Positions 1 to 6,190 of a stretch of DNA of 13,247 nucleotides are shown here, piece after piece. The first letter of the stretch is position 1; each line of letters starts with the position of its first letter. Source of the stretch: Treponema sp. (lineage in GTDB: Bacteria > Spirochaetota > Spirochaetia > Treponematales > Treponemataceae); assembly GCA_017613485.1 (NCBI GenBank), contig JAGADS010000084.1, positions 1-13,247 on the forward strand. The letters run 5' to 3'. A program made the position numbers and the translations under genes. Below the pieces are notes generated by a model. That model made no database searches. It was given only the letters and a program-made list of their open reading frames with translations, and was not told the DNA's origin.

Positions 1-531
1 ATGGTTCAGGCGGTTTCAAACGACAAGGCTACAGATGTATTGAACGATGTTGAGACTTATTGTGCCCAGGTGGCTGGCAGTGATACGGCTGTGCGTACGA
101 TGTCCATGCAGAGTATGCTTGATCAGATGAGCGAGATTACTGCAACGGTGTCAATGCTTCTGGCAGCGATCGCGGCTATCTCACTTTTGGTCGGTGGTAT
201 CGGAATCATGAACATCATGATCGTAACAGTTACAGAGCGTAAGCAGGAAATAGGAATCAGAAAGGCACTTGGAGCAAGCCCGAATAAAATCAGGATACAG
301 TTCCTGATTGAGTCTGCCAGTATTACGGTTCTTGGTGGAATAGCGGGAATAATACTTGGCATCGGCTTAAGCTTTGCTGTGGAATATGTCCGTGAGCTGG
401 AATTTGTAATCAGCACAGACGCCTGTATAATTGCCTTTGTTTTCTCTGTGTTCGTAGGAATCTTCTTCGGCTTCAGTCCCGCATCCCGTGCCGCAAAACT
501 GGATCCTGTCATCGCATTGTCGGGGGAATAA
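1..531 (+). CDS. MacB/FtsX-type ABC transporter permease, C-terminal part (5' end outside window)
   Basis: This is the last 176 residues of an ABC-transporter permease of the MacB/FtsX class. These are inner-membrane subunits that pair with an ATPase and couple ATP hydrolysis to export or to periplasmic mechanotransmission. The tail of the periplasmic domain is seen first (about residues 1-45). It is followed by a TM helix (about 48-78) with the family's hallmark GGIGIMNIM segment, and then the cytoplasmic coupling loop TERKQEIGIRKALGAS. Two further TM helices lie at about 102-125 and 138-162, before the closing SPASRAAKLDPVIAL motif. The ORF is open at the window edge, so the ATG at base 1 is probably internal; full-length members are usually about 400 residues. 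The partner ATPase would be expected upstream. The gene ends five bases before the convergent XRE regulator, at a REP-like palindrome. Family assignment is very secure; substrate unknown. Confidence 0.95.
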   Translation: MVQAVSNDKATDVLNDVETYCAQVAGSDTAVRTMSMQSMLDQMSEITATVSMLLAAIAAISLLVGGIGIMNIMIVTVTERKQEIGIRKALGASPNKIRIQFLIESASITVLGGIAGIILGIGLSFAVEYVRELEFVISTDACIIAFVFSVFVGIFFGFSPASRAAKLDPVIALSGE

Positions 532-535
532 AAAT

Positions 536-560
536 GTCATTCCGGACTTGATCCGGAATC
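536..560. repeat. REP-like palindrome, copy 1
   Basis: The sequence shows an 8-bp perfect stem, ATTCCGGA / TCCGGAAT, around the loop CTTGA (539-559), flanked by GTC on the left and C on the right. It sits between two convergent genes, overlaps the stop codon of the XRE regulator and encodes its last residues. A second palindrome with the same GTCATT...TGAyCC...AATC framework lies at 12004-12030 in the opposite orientation, so this is a dispersed element family. It may also act as a bidirectional terminator, but no clean T tract follows on either side. Confidence 0.75.
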
Positions 561-893
561 TCCCATTTTCTCGACAAAGAAATTCATGCATTCTCTGGCA
601 GGCTCTGAGAGGTTCTCTATCTTTTTGATTAACTGTCGGTATTTCTGGAATAACTGGATTTCCTGAGCTATGGAACTGTCTGAGAATTCGGATGGTGCTC
701 CTGTTACCAGATATTCCACAGTCACTCCAAGCACTTGAGCAATCTTTACTGCATTTTCTGCAGATGGCATCTTAGCAGCGGAAGAAAGATACTGATCGAT
801 TGTTCTTTTGCTGATTCCGCTTTTTGCAGCAAGTTCCTTTACCTTTATATCCTGAAAATCCAATTCACTCTTCAAATTGTCCCTGAACGCCAT
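537..893 (-). CDS. XRE-family HTH transcriptional regulator, small
   Basis: This is a 118-residue helix-turn-helix protein of the Cro/C1 (XRE) type, presumably a DNA-binding repressor acting as a dimer. The HTH covers about residues 15-65: KVKELAAKSGISKRTIDQYL contains the turn and recognition helix, and the domain ends in VTVEYLVTG. A helical tail follows (about 76-110, QEIQLFQKYRQLIKKIENL), probably for dimerisation. The start at 893 fits the family's usual N-terminus (FRDNLKSELDFQ), although no clear Shine-Dalgarno sequence precedes it. The last seven residues (DSGSSPE) are encoded by one half of a REP-like palindrome, so the natural C-terminus was probably altered when that element arrived. 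The gene is divergent from the 1018-2373 operon. A perfect 14-bp palindrome in the shared intergenic region is a candidate operator for this protein (inference). Confidence 0.9.
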   Translation of the reverse strand: MAFRDNLKSELDFQDIKVKELAAKSGISKRTIDQYLSSAAKMPSAENAVKIAQVLGVTVEYLVTGAPSEFSDSSIAQEIQLFQKYRQLIKKIENLSEPARECMNFFVEKMGDSGSSPE

Positions 894-915
894 AGATACA
901 GATTACCACTATGTG

Positions 916-929
916 AGTAAAATTTTACT
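916..929. promoter_or_regulatory. 14-bp perfect palindrome, candidate XRE operator
   Basis: AGTAAAATTTTACT is self-complementary over all 14 bases. It lies 23 bases upstream of the XRE start codon, and its last base is the first base of the -35 box of the opposite promoter. A looser copy, GTAA-N8-TTAC, occurs at 951-966 across the -10 box of that promoter. Position and symmetry suit a dimeric repressor such as the adjacent XRE protein. Binding is inference. Confidence 0.5.
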
Positions 930-957
930 TGCATTACTTCTAAAGAGGGTGTAAAAT
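929..957 (+). promoter_or_regulatory. Promoter of the leader/membrane-protein operon
   Basis: TTGCAT (929-934) and TAAAAT (952-957) are separated by exactly 17 bp, which fits a sigma-70 type promoter. The expected transcription start is near 964, giving about 54 nt before the leader-peptide ATG at 1018. Palindromic GTAA/TTAC elements overlap both boxes, suggesting repression. Confidence 0.55.
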
Positions 958-1017
958 ATGTATTACGCAAATAGGGGTAAAGTGTTAAAACTTGCTTCTT
1001 TTTTGCGGAGGTTCCGT

Positions 1018-1053
1018 ATGGGGCTTGAAAAACACTATTTCAACAAGGAATAG
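1018..1053 (+). CDS. Predicted leader peptide (11 aa) coupled to the downstream gene
   Basis: The short ORF reads MGLEKHYFNKE and then stops at TAG. Its start has a strong Shine-Dalgarno sequence (GGAGG, 1007-1011) at a 6-base spacing, better than that of the large gene that follows. Its stop codon lies inside the 3' arm of a hairpin (1031-1057) that covers the ribosome-binding region of the gene at 1059, and the next ATG is only five bases beyond the TAG. Translation of this peptide would open the hairpin and deliver ribosomes to the next start, so translational coupling is the likely role. The peptide sequence suggests no specific sensed ligand. It could also be a remnant of a longer gene's N-terminus cut by a stop. 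Confidence 0.5.
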   Translation: MGLEKHYFNKE

Positions 1054-1057
1054 TATT
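1031..1057 (+). promoter_or_regulatory. RNA hairpin over the ribosome-binding region of the 1059 gene
   Basis: AACACTATTTC (1031-1041) pairs with GGAATAGTATT (1047-1057) in 10 of 11 positions, including one G-U pair, around an AACAA loop. The 3' arm takes in most of the AAGGAA that would serve the ATG at 1059. The structure is read through by ribosomes translating the leader peptide. Confidence 0.5.
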
Positions 1058-1058
1058 T

Positions 1059-1859
1059 ATGTATACATTTATTTCATTTGTGCTTGCAATTGTTATTGCA
1101 GTTATTATTCTACTTTTGATGCATTTTACCGGTATATTGGGAGCCTTAGGTGGAATGGCAGGTCCTGTAGGATACTTTATACTGATTGTCATAAGTTTTG
1201 TTATTGGATTTTTTGTTTCCTTCTACTACGTTGACAAGTTCGTGTCGAAGTACGACTTCTCGATTAAGACCTACATCACAACGAAACAAGATTTTAACAC
1301 TTATGAAAAAGTCACAAAGTCACCATACGGCAAAGAGAATGGAACTCTGAAAGCTGGCTCCGTCTTGAAAGTCGAAAAATCAAAGCGGAAAAAAACACTG
1401 ACATGGGTGGAGGGCTGGATTCTTGTTGGGGACACCCCTGAGTACAAAATCATTCTCATCCCAGAAAAAGTGAAAATCAAGGAGAGTTGCGACTATTTTG
1501 ATTTCACCGAGGATAATCCGCGGTTCAACACATACTACGAGCTGATTGACACGAAGAATGCCCTCATCTTGAAGAAGATACGAGAGGATTTTCAGGCGGA
1601 CTTGCAAAAGAACGGTCTTAAGGTGGAGCACTCATCTGACAACGTTCTTAGGGAATCTATAAAAGAAACCCATTCCATTCTGCCTAAGAATGGCTATTGG
1701 GACAAAGGCTTTTTTGGACTTTACGAAGTGGAAAAAGATTCGGACGAGTTTTTCTATATAGAAAAAAAGAGCGAAAAGCGTTTCAAGCGGATTGTAAATG
1801 AATATTACGATCGACTTGAAAAAGAAAATATTCCATATTTCGAGAAAAGGAGGAAATGA
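1059..1859 (+). CDS. Two-TM membrane protein of unknown function
   Basis: I do not recognise this 266-residue protein. Two hydrophobic helices are visible at about residues 3-21 and 37-58, joined by a short Gly-rich turn (GILGALGGMAGPVG). A charged, soluble domain of about 205 residues follows. With two helices, the N- and C-termini should be on the same side; the Lys-rich flank after the second helix (YVDKFVSKYDF) suggests the domain is cytoplasmic. The middle (about 105-140) contains alternating hydrophobic and Lys residues with a TLTWVEGWILVG stretch, which looks like a small beta domain. The end is rich in Lys and Glu. The start has only a weak ribosome-binding site buried in a hairpin and is probably reached by coupling from the leader peptide. 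Its stop lies four bases before the next start, after a shared AGGAGG, so the two are co-translated. Confidence 0.8.
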   Translation: MYTFISFVLAIVIAVIILLLMHFTGILGALGGMAGPVGYFILIVISFVIGFFVSFYYVDKFVSKYDFSIKTYITTKQDFNTYEKVTKSPYGKENGTLKAGSVLKVEKSKRKKTLTWVEGWILVGDTPEYKIILIPEKVKIKESCDYFDFTEDNPRFNTYYELIDTKNALILKKIREDFQADLQKNGLKVEHSSDNVLRESIKETHSILPKNGYWDKGFFGLYEVEKDSDEFFYIEKKSEKRFKRIVNEYYDRLEKENIPYFEKRRK

Positions 1860-1861
1860 TT

Positions 1862-2158
1862 ATGGGAATTTTTAAGGATATGCTCTACCAAGGAGTAAGA
1901 AAGCGTGAAGCTCAAGAAGAGTACGAAAGGAACCATCCAAGAAGCGATTACTCTGGCGGAAGTTCGGGTGGGTCTTCGAGACCTAGGAGGGTTAAGTATA
2001 AGGCGTATTGTAAGAAATGTGGAACGTATACACATGGCGCTTATTCTTCGGCAAGCGAAGCGGTTGAAAGATTGCAATCAGAATTTAATGTTTACACCTT
2101 TTCTGGTATGTGCGGTAAGCGAAATCATTTAGCAGAAGTTGAAAAGGTGGAAGAATAA
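1862..2158 (+). CDS. Small Cys-rich, zinc-ribbon-like protein
   Basis: This is a 98-residue protein of unknown function. A charged N-terminal helix (about 1-25) leads into a Gly/Ser linker (about 31-39) and a basic patch (RPRRVKYK, 40-47). A putative metal site follows: CKKC at 50-53 and a second knuckle-like pair, C84 and H89 (GMCGKRNH). Four such ligands could bind one zinc ion, but the second half is not a classic CxxC. I chose the ATG at 1862 because AGGAGG (1848-1853) lies 8 bases before it. The in-frame ATG at 1856 is only 2 bases from that site, too close for a normal start. It is the third reading frame of an operon with the membrane protein upstream and the 63-residue protein downstream. 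A basic patch plus zinc knuckle hints at nucleic-acid or protein binding, but this is inference. Confidence 0.75.
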   Translation: MGIFKDMLYQGVRKREAQEEYERNHPRSDYSGGSSGGSSRPRRVKYKAYCKKCGTYTHGAYSSASEAVERLQSEFNVYTFSGMCGKRNHLAEVEKVEE

Positions 2159-2181
2159 GAAACAGGTAACGGAGGTTTGTT

Positions 2182-2373
2182 ATGGATAAAATTTTTAAAG
2201 AAGAAGTCAGAAAGTGGCAAACTGTAGAACTTGACGAGAGTGATATGAAGACACTTCAAGATCTCTTACTCTATGCCGAGGTTAAGAAATTTGTTGCTTT
2301 TCTGGGACAGAATAAAATTGATGTGAGCAAAGCTCTTGTGGATAATTATGCAAACATGAGAGGGTTTATTTAA
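2182..2373 (+). CDS. Small hypothetical protein (63 aa)
   Basis: The product is a short, charged, apparently all-helical soluble protein with no recognised domain. It has a clear Shine-Dalgarno sequence (GGAGG, 2171-2175) at a 6-base spacing and begins 23 bases after the preceding stop, so it is the last gene of the 1018-2373 operon. It shows no Cys, no signal peptide and no TM segment. The middle (about 18-45, SDMKTLQDLLLYAEVKKFVAFLGQ in part) is an amphipathic helical pair that could mediate partner binding. The function cannot be inferred from sequence. Confidence 0.7.
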   Translation: MDKIFKEEVRKWQTVELDESDMKTLQDLLLYAEVKKFVAFLGQNKIDVSKALVDNYANMRGFI

Positions 2374-2413
2374 CCCAAGTTTTACTGTTTTTAAACATTT
2401 CAAAAAATAAGCG

Positions 2414-2497
2414 TTCAGAACCAAAGTTTTTTCATGCAGATATGGTGTAGCGACTGAATGTTCGTTGTACTTGTGTGAATAAGAGGTTGGTTCTGAA
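2414..2497. repeat. 84-bp segment bounded by perfect 11-bp inverted repeats
   Basis: TTCAGAACCAA (2414-2424) is the exact reverse complement of TTGGTTCTGAA (2487-2497). The 62 bases between them contain no gene. The segment fills much of the gap between the 63-residue gene and the 109-residue gene and ends 39 bases before the latter's ATG. It could be a small non-autonomous element or a long-loop RNA structure. No target-site duplication is evident. Confidence 0.5.
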
Positions 2498-2536
2498 ACT
2501 GTTGGTCAAAAAAATACAAATGCAAGGAGCAAAAAG

Positions 2537-2866
2537 ATGACAACTTTCACATGGAATTCTTCCCAAGTATGCAATACTCCCGAAAAAACTATTACGGTCT
2601 ACAATACAGTAATGAAAGAACTTGACAAGGATATACCTGTAAGAGTTTTTGTTATTGATAAAAAAAATGACGTATTGAAACTTACGGTTTTTATTGCTTG
2701 TAAAGAAGATGAAATTACAGGCACACATATTAAATGGATTCTCGGTGATATTTATGATCTAATTGGCTACGATCCAAATACTTCAAAAAGAATGTTGCGC
2801 TGGTTCGTTCATTATGTAGATAAATTGCCTGATTGTGTTTATGATGTTTGTTATCAAAGTTTGTGA
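2537..2866 (+). CDS. Hypothetical protein (109 aa)
   Basis: I do not recognise this gene. It encodes a soluble alpha/beta-looking protein with beta-strand-like stretches at about residues 34-54 (VRVFVID, LKLTVFIAC) and helices after about 60. Four cysteines are present (about positions 12, 55, 99 and 105), with no metal-binding spacing. There is no signal peptide or TM segment. A Shine-Dalgarno sequence (AGGAG, 2524-2528) precedes the ATG at an 8-base spacing. It stands alone: the hairpin promoter module of the next gene lies about 120 bases downstream, and an 84-bp inverted-repeat segment lies upstream. The surrounding DNA is visibly AT-rich, more so than the permease or the HAD gene, consistent with accessory origin. 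Expression and function are unknown. Confidence 0.65.
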   Translation: MTTFTWNSSQVCNTPEKTITVYNTVMKELDKDIPVRVFVIDKKNDVLKLTVFIACKEDEITGTHIKWILGDIYDLIGYDPNTSKRMLRWFVHYVDKLPDCVYDVCYQSL

Positions 2867-2885
2867 GATTTTTAATAGAAAAATC
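2867..2885 (+). terminator. Possible weak terminator hairpin after the 109-aa gene
   Basis: GATTTTT and AAAAATC form a perfect 7-bp, mostly A-T stem with a 5-base loop, directly after the stop codon. There is no U tract after the stem, so termination would be weak. Confidence 0.3.
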
Positions 2886-2986
2886 ATCAAACCAGTGGAG
2901 AATTGTTCTTTGCTGAATTAATGAGCCCATTTAAGACTGTTTGAGAATTTTATGGATAGATTTACTTTTGTTTAGAAAAATATTCT

Positions 2987-3022
2987 ACTCTTGCATGAAA
3001 TGAGAGAGTGCCATGATATAAT
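2987..3022 (+). promoter_or_regulatory. Dyad / extended -10 promoter module, copy 1 (acidic-protein gene)
   Basis: The inverted repeat ACTCTTGCAT-GAA-ATGAGAGAGT (2987-3009) pairs at 9 of 10 positions, with one G-T. Its centre (2998) is 19 bp before TATAAT (3017-3022), and TG at 3014-3015 makes an extended -10. Bases 2987-3020 are identical to copy 2. The start of transcription should be near 3029, with AGGAGG at 3039-3044 just before the ATG at 3050. Confidence 0.8.
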
Positions 3023-3049
3023 TACATAATCAAGGAATAGGAGGAAAAC

Positions 3050-3436
3050 ATGGGATTATTCGCAGATAAACTCACTAATACTGAGATCGGACTCACAATA
3101 CGGAATTGGCGTGAAGAAGGAACTCTTGAGGAGAACATGAAAAACCTTGCATACAGAATAGCCTCAGGTGAAAAAATTGGGGAAATTCCAGACGCAATTT
3201 ATCTACTAGGTAAAAGAATCAAACTTGCTGAGTTTTATGAGACTGTATCAGATGTAGTTGAAATTATTGAACGCGAAGAAGAAAAAGAAAGGGCAGAAAT
3301 AGAAGAGATAGATGAAATGATAAAAGAGCTTGAAAATACAGAAACAGATGATCATTCCTCCGATGATGATGACTTTGATTCAATTTTTGACTCCGATGAC
3401 GATGATGATATTGATTCTATTTTTGGCGAGGATTAA
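3050..3436 (+). CDS. Acidic coiled-coil protein with Asp-rich DSIF repeat tail
   Basis: This is a 128-residue, strongly acidic protein of unknown function. The first 60 residues form a mixed helical region. Residues about 62-95 are a Glu/Lys-rich coiled-coil-like helix (VVEIIEREEEKERAEIEEIDEM in part). The last 30 residues are almost entirely Asp and Ser and contain two copies of a DDDD-x-DSIF unit, the second followed by GED at the C-terminus. No signal peptide or TM segment is seen, so it is presumably cytoplasmic. The acidic tail could bind cations, mimic DNA, or dock a partner through the hydrophobic IF pairs, as acidic tails with hydrophobic tips do in SSB proteins; that comparison is analogy only. 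It is transcribed from its own dyad promoter module with a perfect AGGAGG site, and is followed directly by the module of the lipoprotein gene. Confidence 0.8.
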   Translation: MGLFADKLTNTEIGLTIRNWREEGTLEENMKNLAYRIASGEKIGEIPDAIYLLGKRIKLAEFYETVSDVVEIIEREEEKERAEIEEIDEMIKELENTETDDHSSDDDDFDSIFDSDDDDDIDSIFGED

Positions 3437-3475
3437 TAAGTGATAAATCTTTAAAGACATCTCAATTTTTTTTCA

Positions 3476-3511
3476 ACTCTTGCATGAAATGAGAGAGTGC
3501 CATGATATACT
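3476..3511 (+). promoter_or_regulatory. Dyad / extended -10 promoter module, copy 2 (lipoprotein gene)
   Basis: The inverted repeat (3476-3498) and the 34 bases to 3509 are identical to copy 1. The dyad centre at 3487 is 19 bp before TATACT (3506-3511), with TG at 3503-3504. A second extended -10-like box, TGGTATACT (3514-3522), follows in tandem. GGAGGG at 3531-3536 serves the ATG at 3542. Confidence 0.8.
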
Positions 3512-3541
3512 GATGGTATACTGCCATTAAGGAGGGCACTT

Positions 3542-6052
3542 ATGAAACACATTTTGAAAGCGGGCGTCTTTTTAGCGTCATTGTTTATTACACTTCAGCT
3601 GTTAGGATGCAATGCGGAGGTGGAGCAGGCTACCGAACCAGAGCCAGTCTTGTATACAATAACATATTCTTCTGAATATGGAATGGTACCACAATCAATC
3701 TCTGTTCGGGAAAACACAGTGCTTACGGAACAAGACCTTCCTTCGCTGTATGGGCACAGGGTTGTCTTTAAAGGCTGGTATGACGGAGAAACAAAAGTCA
3801 TTGCAGGTGAATATACTGTTACAAAAAATGTAACTCTAACGGCACGCAGGGGAAGCATGGCATCAATTTTATATGAAAGTAAAATCAGCTATGCTCCTGA
3901 CGTTCTTCTAGTTGAATATGACCATAAACTTACAGAAGAAGATCTCAGGCCTGTTGATTGCAGTCCATACGTATTTTTGGGGTGGTTCTATTCCAAGGAC
4001 GAAAACAACAACGGAACAGGAATCCAGGCAAAAGTTGATGACAGAATAACAGAGGATGTAACGCTTTATGCAAAATGGAAAACGGCAACAATATCGTTCA
4101 GCACACAATTTGGTGAAGTACCTTCATTGAATATGTATGTTGGAGGAAAAATCTATTCTTCGCAAATACAAACTCTTTATCAAACCGGATATATATTTGA
4201 CGGATGGTTTAACGGTTCAACATGGCTGGTTGGCGATTACAGGGTAACTGGAGATGAAACGTTTACAGCGGTGTGGAGGCCGATTGAATACAACATTGTC
4301 TACAACTGCGAAGGCGGCGAATTACCGTCAAATACCAAAACAAAGTATACGATTGCGGAAGATATTACTCTTGCAATTCCTGAACGTGATAATTATACTT
4401 TCTGCGGCTGGTATAATTCAACATATTACAATGCTGATGAAATTACAGGCTGGAATGCAGGTGACAAAACCGAAACAGTCTATCTTTATGCAAAATGGGT
4501 TTTAACAGAGCATCAAATAATCTATCATTGCAATGGCGGGTACGTTCCTTCAAATGCAGTGACAAAATATACGGCACAAGATAATGTTACCCTTCCATCT
4601 GCATACTATAACGGTCATACTTTTAAGGGCTGGTATGAAACGGAGGATTTCACTTCTGAGAAAATGACAGGCTGGGATAAAGGGGGAAAAACAGGCACTG
4701 TCAATCTTTATGCAAAATGGACTTTAGACACTTATAGTATAGTTTATAATTGTAACGGTGGAACTCTCCCTGCCGATACAAAAACTACCTATACCGTAGA
4801 TGATACGGTTGTTCTTGCTGAACCAGAAAAATTGAACTATACTTTCTGCGGCTGGTATACAACTTCAAATTTAAGATATTCAGAAATTGAAGGCTGGAAT
4901 CCTGGAGAACAAACAGGAAGAATAACTCTTTACGCAAAATGGGAATTAACAGAATATAGAATCATATACGATCCTTATGTTAATTCTTCAGTTCCTAGTG
5001 ATGCAAAAAGAACTTATACCATTGAAGACTCTGTAACGCTTCCTATTCCACAACGTGATAATTATTATTTCCGTGGCTGGTTTGAGACAAAGAATTACAG
5101 TACAGAAGAAATAACAGGCTGGGATGCAGGTACAAAAACCGGCGACATAAATCTTTATGCCAAATGGCTTGATAATGTTTCTTACATAGTTGAACAAATT
5201 GAAAATATGACTGAATCCGGTACTGTTGTGGCTACTGGAAAACTTGAATATTATGAAATCTCAATAATTAAACAGGCTTTAGAAACTCTGAGGCGGCAAA
5301 ACAACAGTGTCTTGGTGTCTCTGGATTTGTCAAAAGTAACAGGTATCACTGAACTAAATTATTACAACTTCAAGAATTGTTCAAATCTGTCGGGACTTGT
5401 TTTACCAGATACCATAAAAACAATTGGAGCAAATGCTTTCTATGGATGTTCAAATCTTACAAGCATAACACTTTCATCTTCGCTGGAGAGCATTGGGAAT
5501 AATGCCTTTGAAAACTGTACAAGCCTTGCCAGTATCGAAATTCCAGGCTCTGTAAAAACTATAGGTGAGAGTGCTTTTGAGAATTGCTCCAGCCTTGCAA
5601 GTGTGGTCTTTAAATGGTATCAAAAAGTTGAATCGTTTGGCAAAAAAGCATTTAGTCACTGCAGCAGTCTTACAGGTATGGTCATTCCAGACAGTGTAAA
5701 AACTATTGGTGAAAGTGCATTCTGTTACTGCACTAGCCTTGCAAGCATAAATATTCCAAATACTCTGGCTTCAATTGAGGCTTCAACCTTTGATCATTGC
5801 TCAAGCCTTACAAGCATAACAATACCAACGTCTGTGAAATTTATAGGAGACCACAGTTTTAACGAATGTTCAAGTTTAACTTCTGTTACGTACGAAGACA
5901 ACAAGACTGATTGGTATTTTGGATACCCGCCTGATGATGGACGCAGAAGAGGTGGAGGAGGTAATGTATTGTATCCATCAAATCCCGCGGGTAATGCAAG
6001 AAGGCTTACAGATACTTATAAAGAAAATTATTTTTACCGGGCTTCTGAATAA
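3542..6052 (+). CDS. Surface lipoprotein with seven InlB/Listeria-Bacteroides repeats and BspA-like LRR_5 domain
   Basis: This is an 836-residue predicted lipoprotein. A signal peptide ends in the lipobox LLGC (lipidated Cys23). Seven InlB B-type (Listeria-Bacteroides) repeats follow at about residues 37-542. The first three are divergent and shorter; the last four are about 70 residues each, with the pattern GGxLPS...YTF-GWY...ITGW...LYAKW. A linker (about 543-590) leads to BspA-like LRR_5 repeats at about 592-788, with units such as LxSIxIPxSVKxIGxxAFxxCSS. The C-terminal cap ends in NPAGNARRLTDTYKENYFYR, a type of ending I associate with treponemal LRR proteins. Such proteins are cell-surface or periplasmic and are usually credited with adhesion or host binding; the ligand here is unknown. 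It has its own dyad promoter, a GGAGGG site, and a downstream hairpin as a possible terminator. The start is fixed by the signal peptide and ribosome-binding site. Confidence 0.93.
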   Translation: MKHILKAGVFLASLFITLQLLGCNAEVEQATEPEPVLYTITYSSEYGMVPQSISVRENTVLTEQDLPSLYGHRVVFKGWYDGETKVIAGEYTVTKNVTLTARRGSMASILYESKISYAPDVLLVEYDHKLTEEDLRPVDCSPYVFLGWFYSKDENNNGTGIQAKVDDRITEDVTLYAKWKTATISFSTQFGEVPSLNMYVGGKIYSSQIQTLYQTGYIFDGWFNGSTWLVGDYRVTGDETFTAVWRPIEYNIVYNCEGGELPSNTKTKYTIAEDITLAIPERDNYTFCGWYNSTYYNADEITGWNAGDKTETVYLYAKWVLTEHQIIYHCNGGYVPSNAVTKYTAQDNVTLPSAYYNGHTFKGWYETEDFTSEKMTGWDKGGKTGTVNLYAKWTLDTYSIVYNCNGGTLPADTKTTYTVDDTVVLAEPEKLNYTFCGWYTTSNLRYSEIEGWNPGEQTGRITLYAKWELTEYRIIYDPYVNSSVPSDAKRTYTIEDSVTLPIPQRDNYYFRGWFETKNYSTEEITGWDAGTKTGDINLYAKWLDNVSYIVEQIENMTESGTVVATGKLEYYEISIIKQALETLRRQNNSVLVSLDLSKVTGITELNYYNFKNCSNLSGLVLPDTIKTIGANAFYGCSNLTSITLSSSLESIGNNAFENCTSLASIEIPGSVKTIGESAFENCSSLASVVFKWYQKVESFGKKAFSHCSSLTGMVIPDSVKTIGESAFCYCTSLASINIPNTLASIEASTFDHCSSLTSITIPTSVKFIGDHSFNECSSLTSVTYEDNKTDWYFGYPPDDGRRRGGGGNVLYPSNPAGNARRLTDTYKENYFYRASE

Positions 6053-6065
6053 AAAATACATCAAG

Positions 6066-6093
6066 CTGATTGTCACCGCTGTGTGGCAGTCAG
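6066..6093 (+). terminator. Hairpin after the lipoprotein gene, probable terminator
   Basis: CTGATTGTCAC (6066-6076) pairs with GTGGCAGTCAG (6083-6093) over 11 positions, including two G-U pairs, around a 6-base loop, followed by TTTATAG. The stem is good but the U tract is short. It lies 13 bases past the stop codon. Confidence 0.5.
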
Positions 6094-6126
6094 TTTATAG
6101 TGGAAAAAAATGTAAAAAAGTTTTCA

Positions 6127-6162
6127 ATTCTTTCATGAAATGAGAGAATGCCGTGATATAAT
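6127..6162 (+). promoter_or_regulatory. Dyad / extended -10 promoter module, copy 3 (first LRR-wHTH gene)
   Basis: ATTCTTTCAT-GAA-ATGAGAGAAT (6127-6149) pairs at all 10 positions with one G-T. The outer pairs differ from copies 1 and 2 but pairing is preserved. The centre at 6138 is 19 bp before TATAAT (6157-6162), with TG at 6154-6155. Confidence 0.8.
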
Positions 6163-6190
6163 AAACTCATCAAAACATGAGGAGAAAACG

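Noticed and set aside
992..1234. 80-codon ORF overlapping the start of the membrane protein
   Set aside because: It is a shadow frame rich in Cys and Tyr with no ribosome-binding site, and conflicts with the coherent TM-containing frame.
1856..1861. Upstream ATG of the Cys-rich protein overlapping the previous stop (ATGA)
   Set aside because: AGGAGG ends two bases before it, too close; the ATG at 1862 is at an optimal 8 bases.
2414..2497. Integron attC site
   Set aside because: Treponemes can carry integrons and the segment has inverted ends, but I found no GTTRRRY/RYYYAAC core sites at the ends and no integrase in the window.
3651..5168. CRISPR-like or recent tandem repeat array
   Set aside because: The periodicity is of diverged protein-coding InlB repeats, with no identical DNA repeats and no spacers.
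6140..6190. Upstream in-frame ATG of the first LRR-wHTH gene
   Set aside because: It lies inside the promoter dyad, before the -10 box at 6157-6162, so it is not on the expected transcript; the ATG at 6191 has a good ribosome-binding site.
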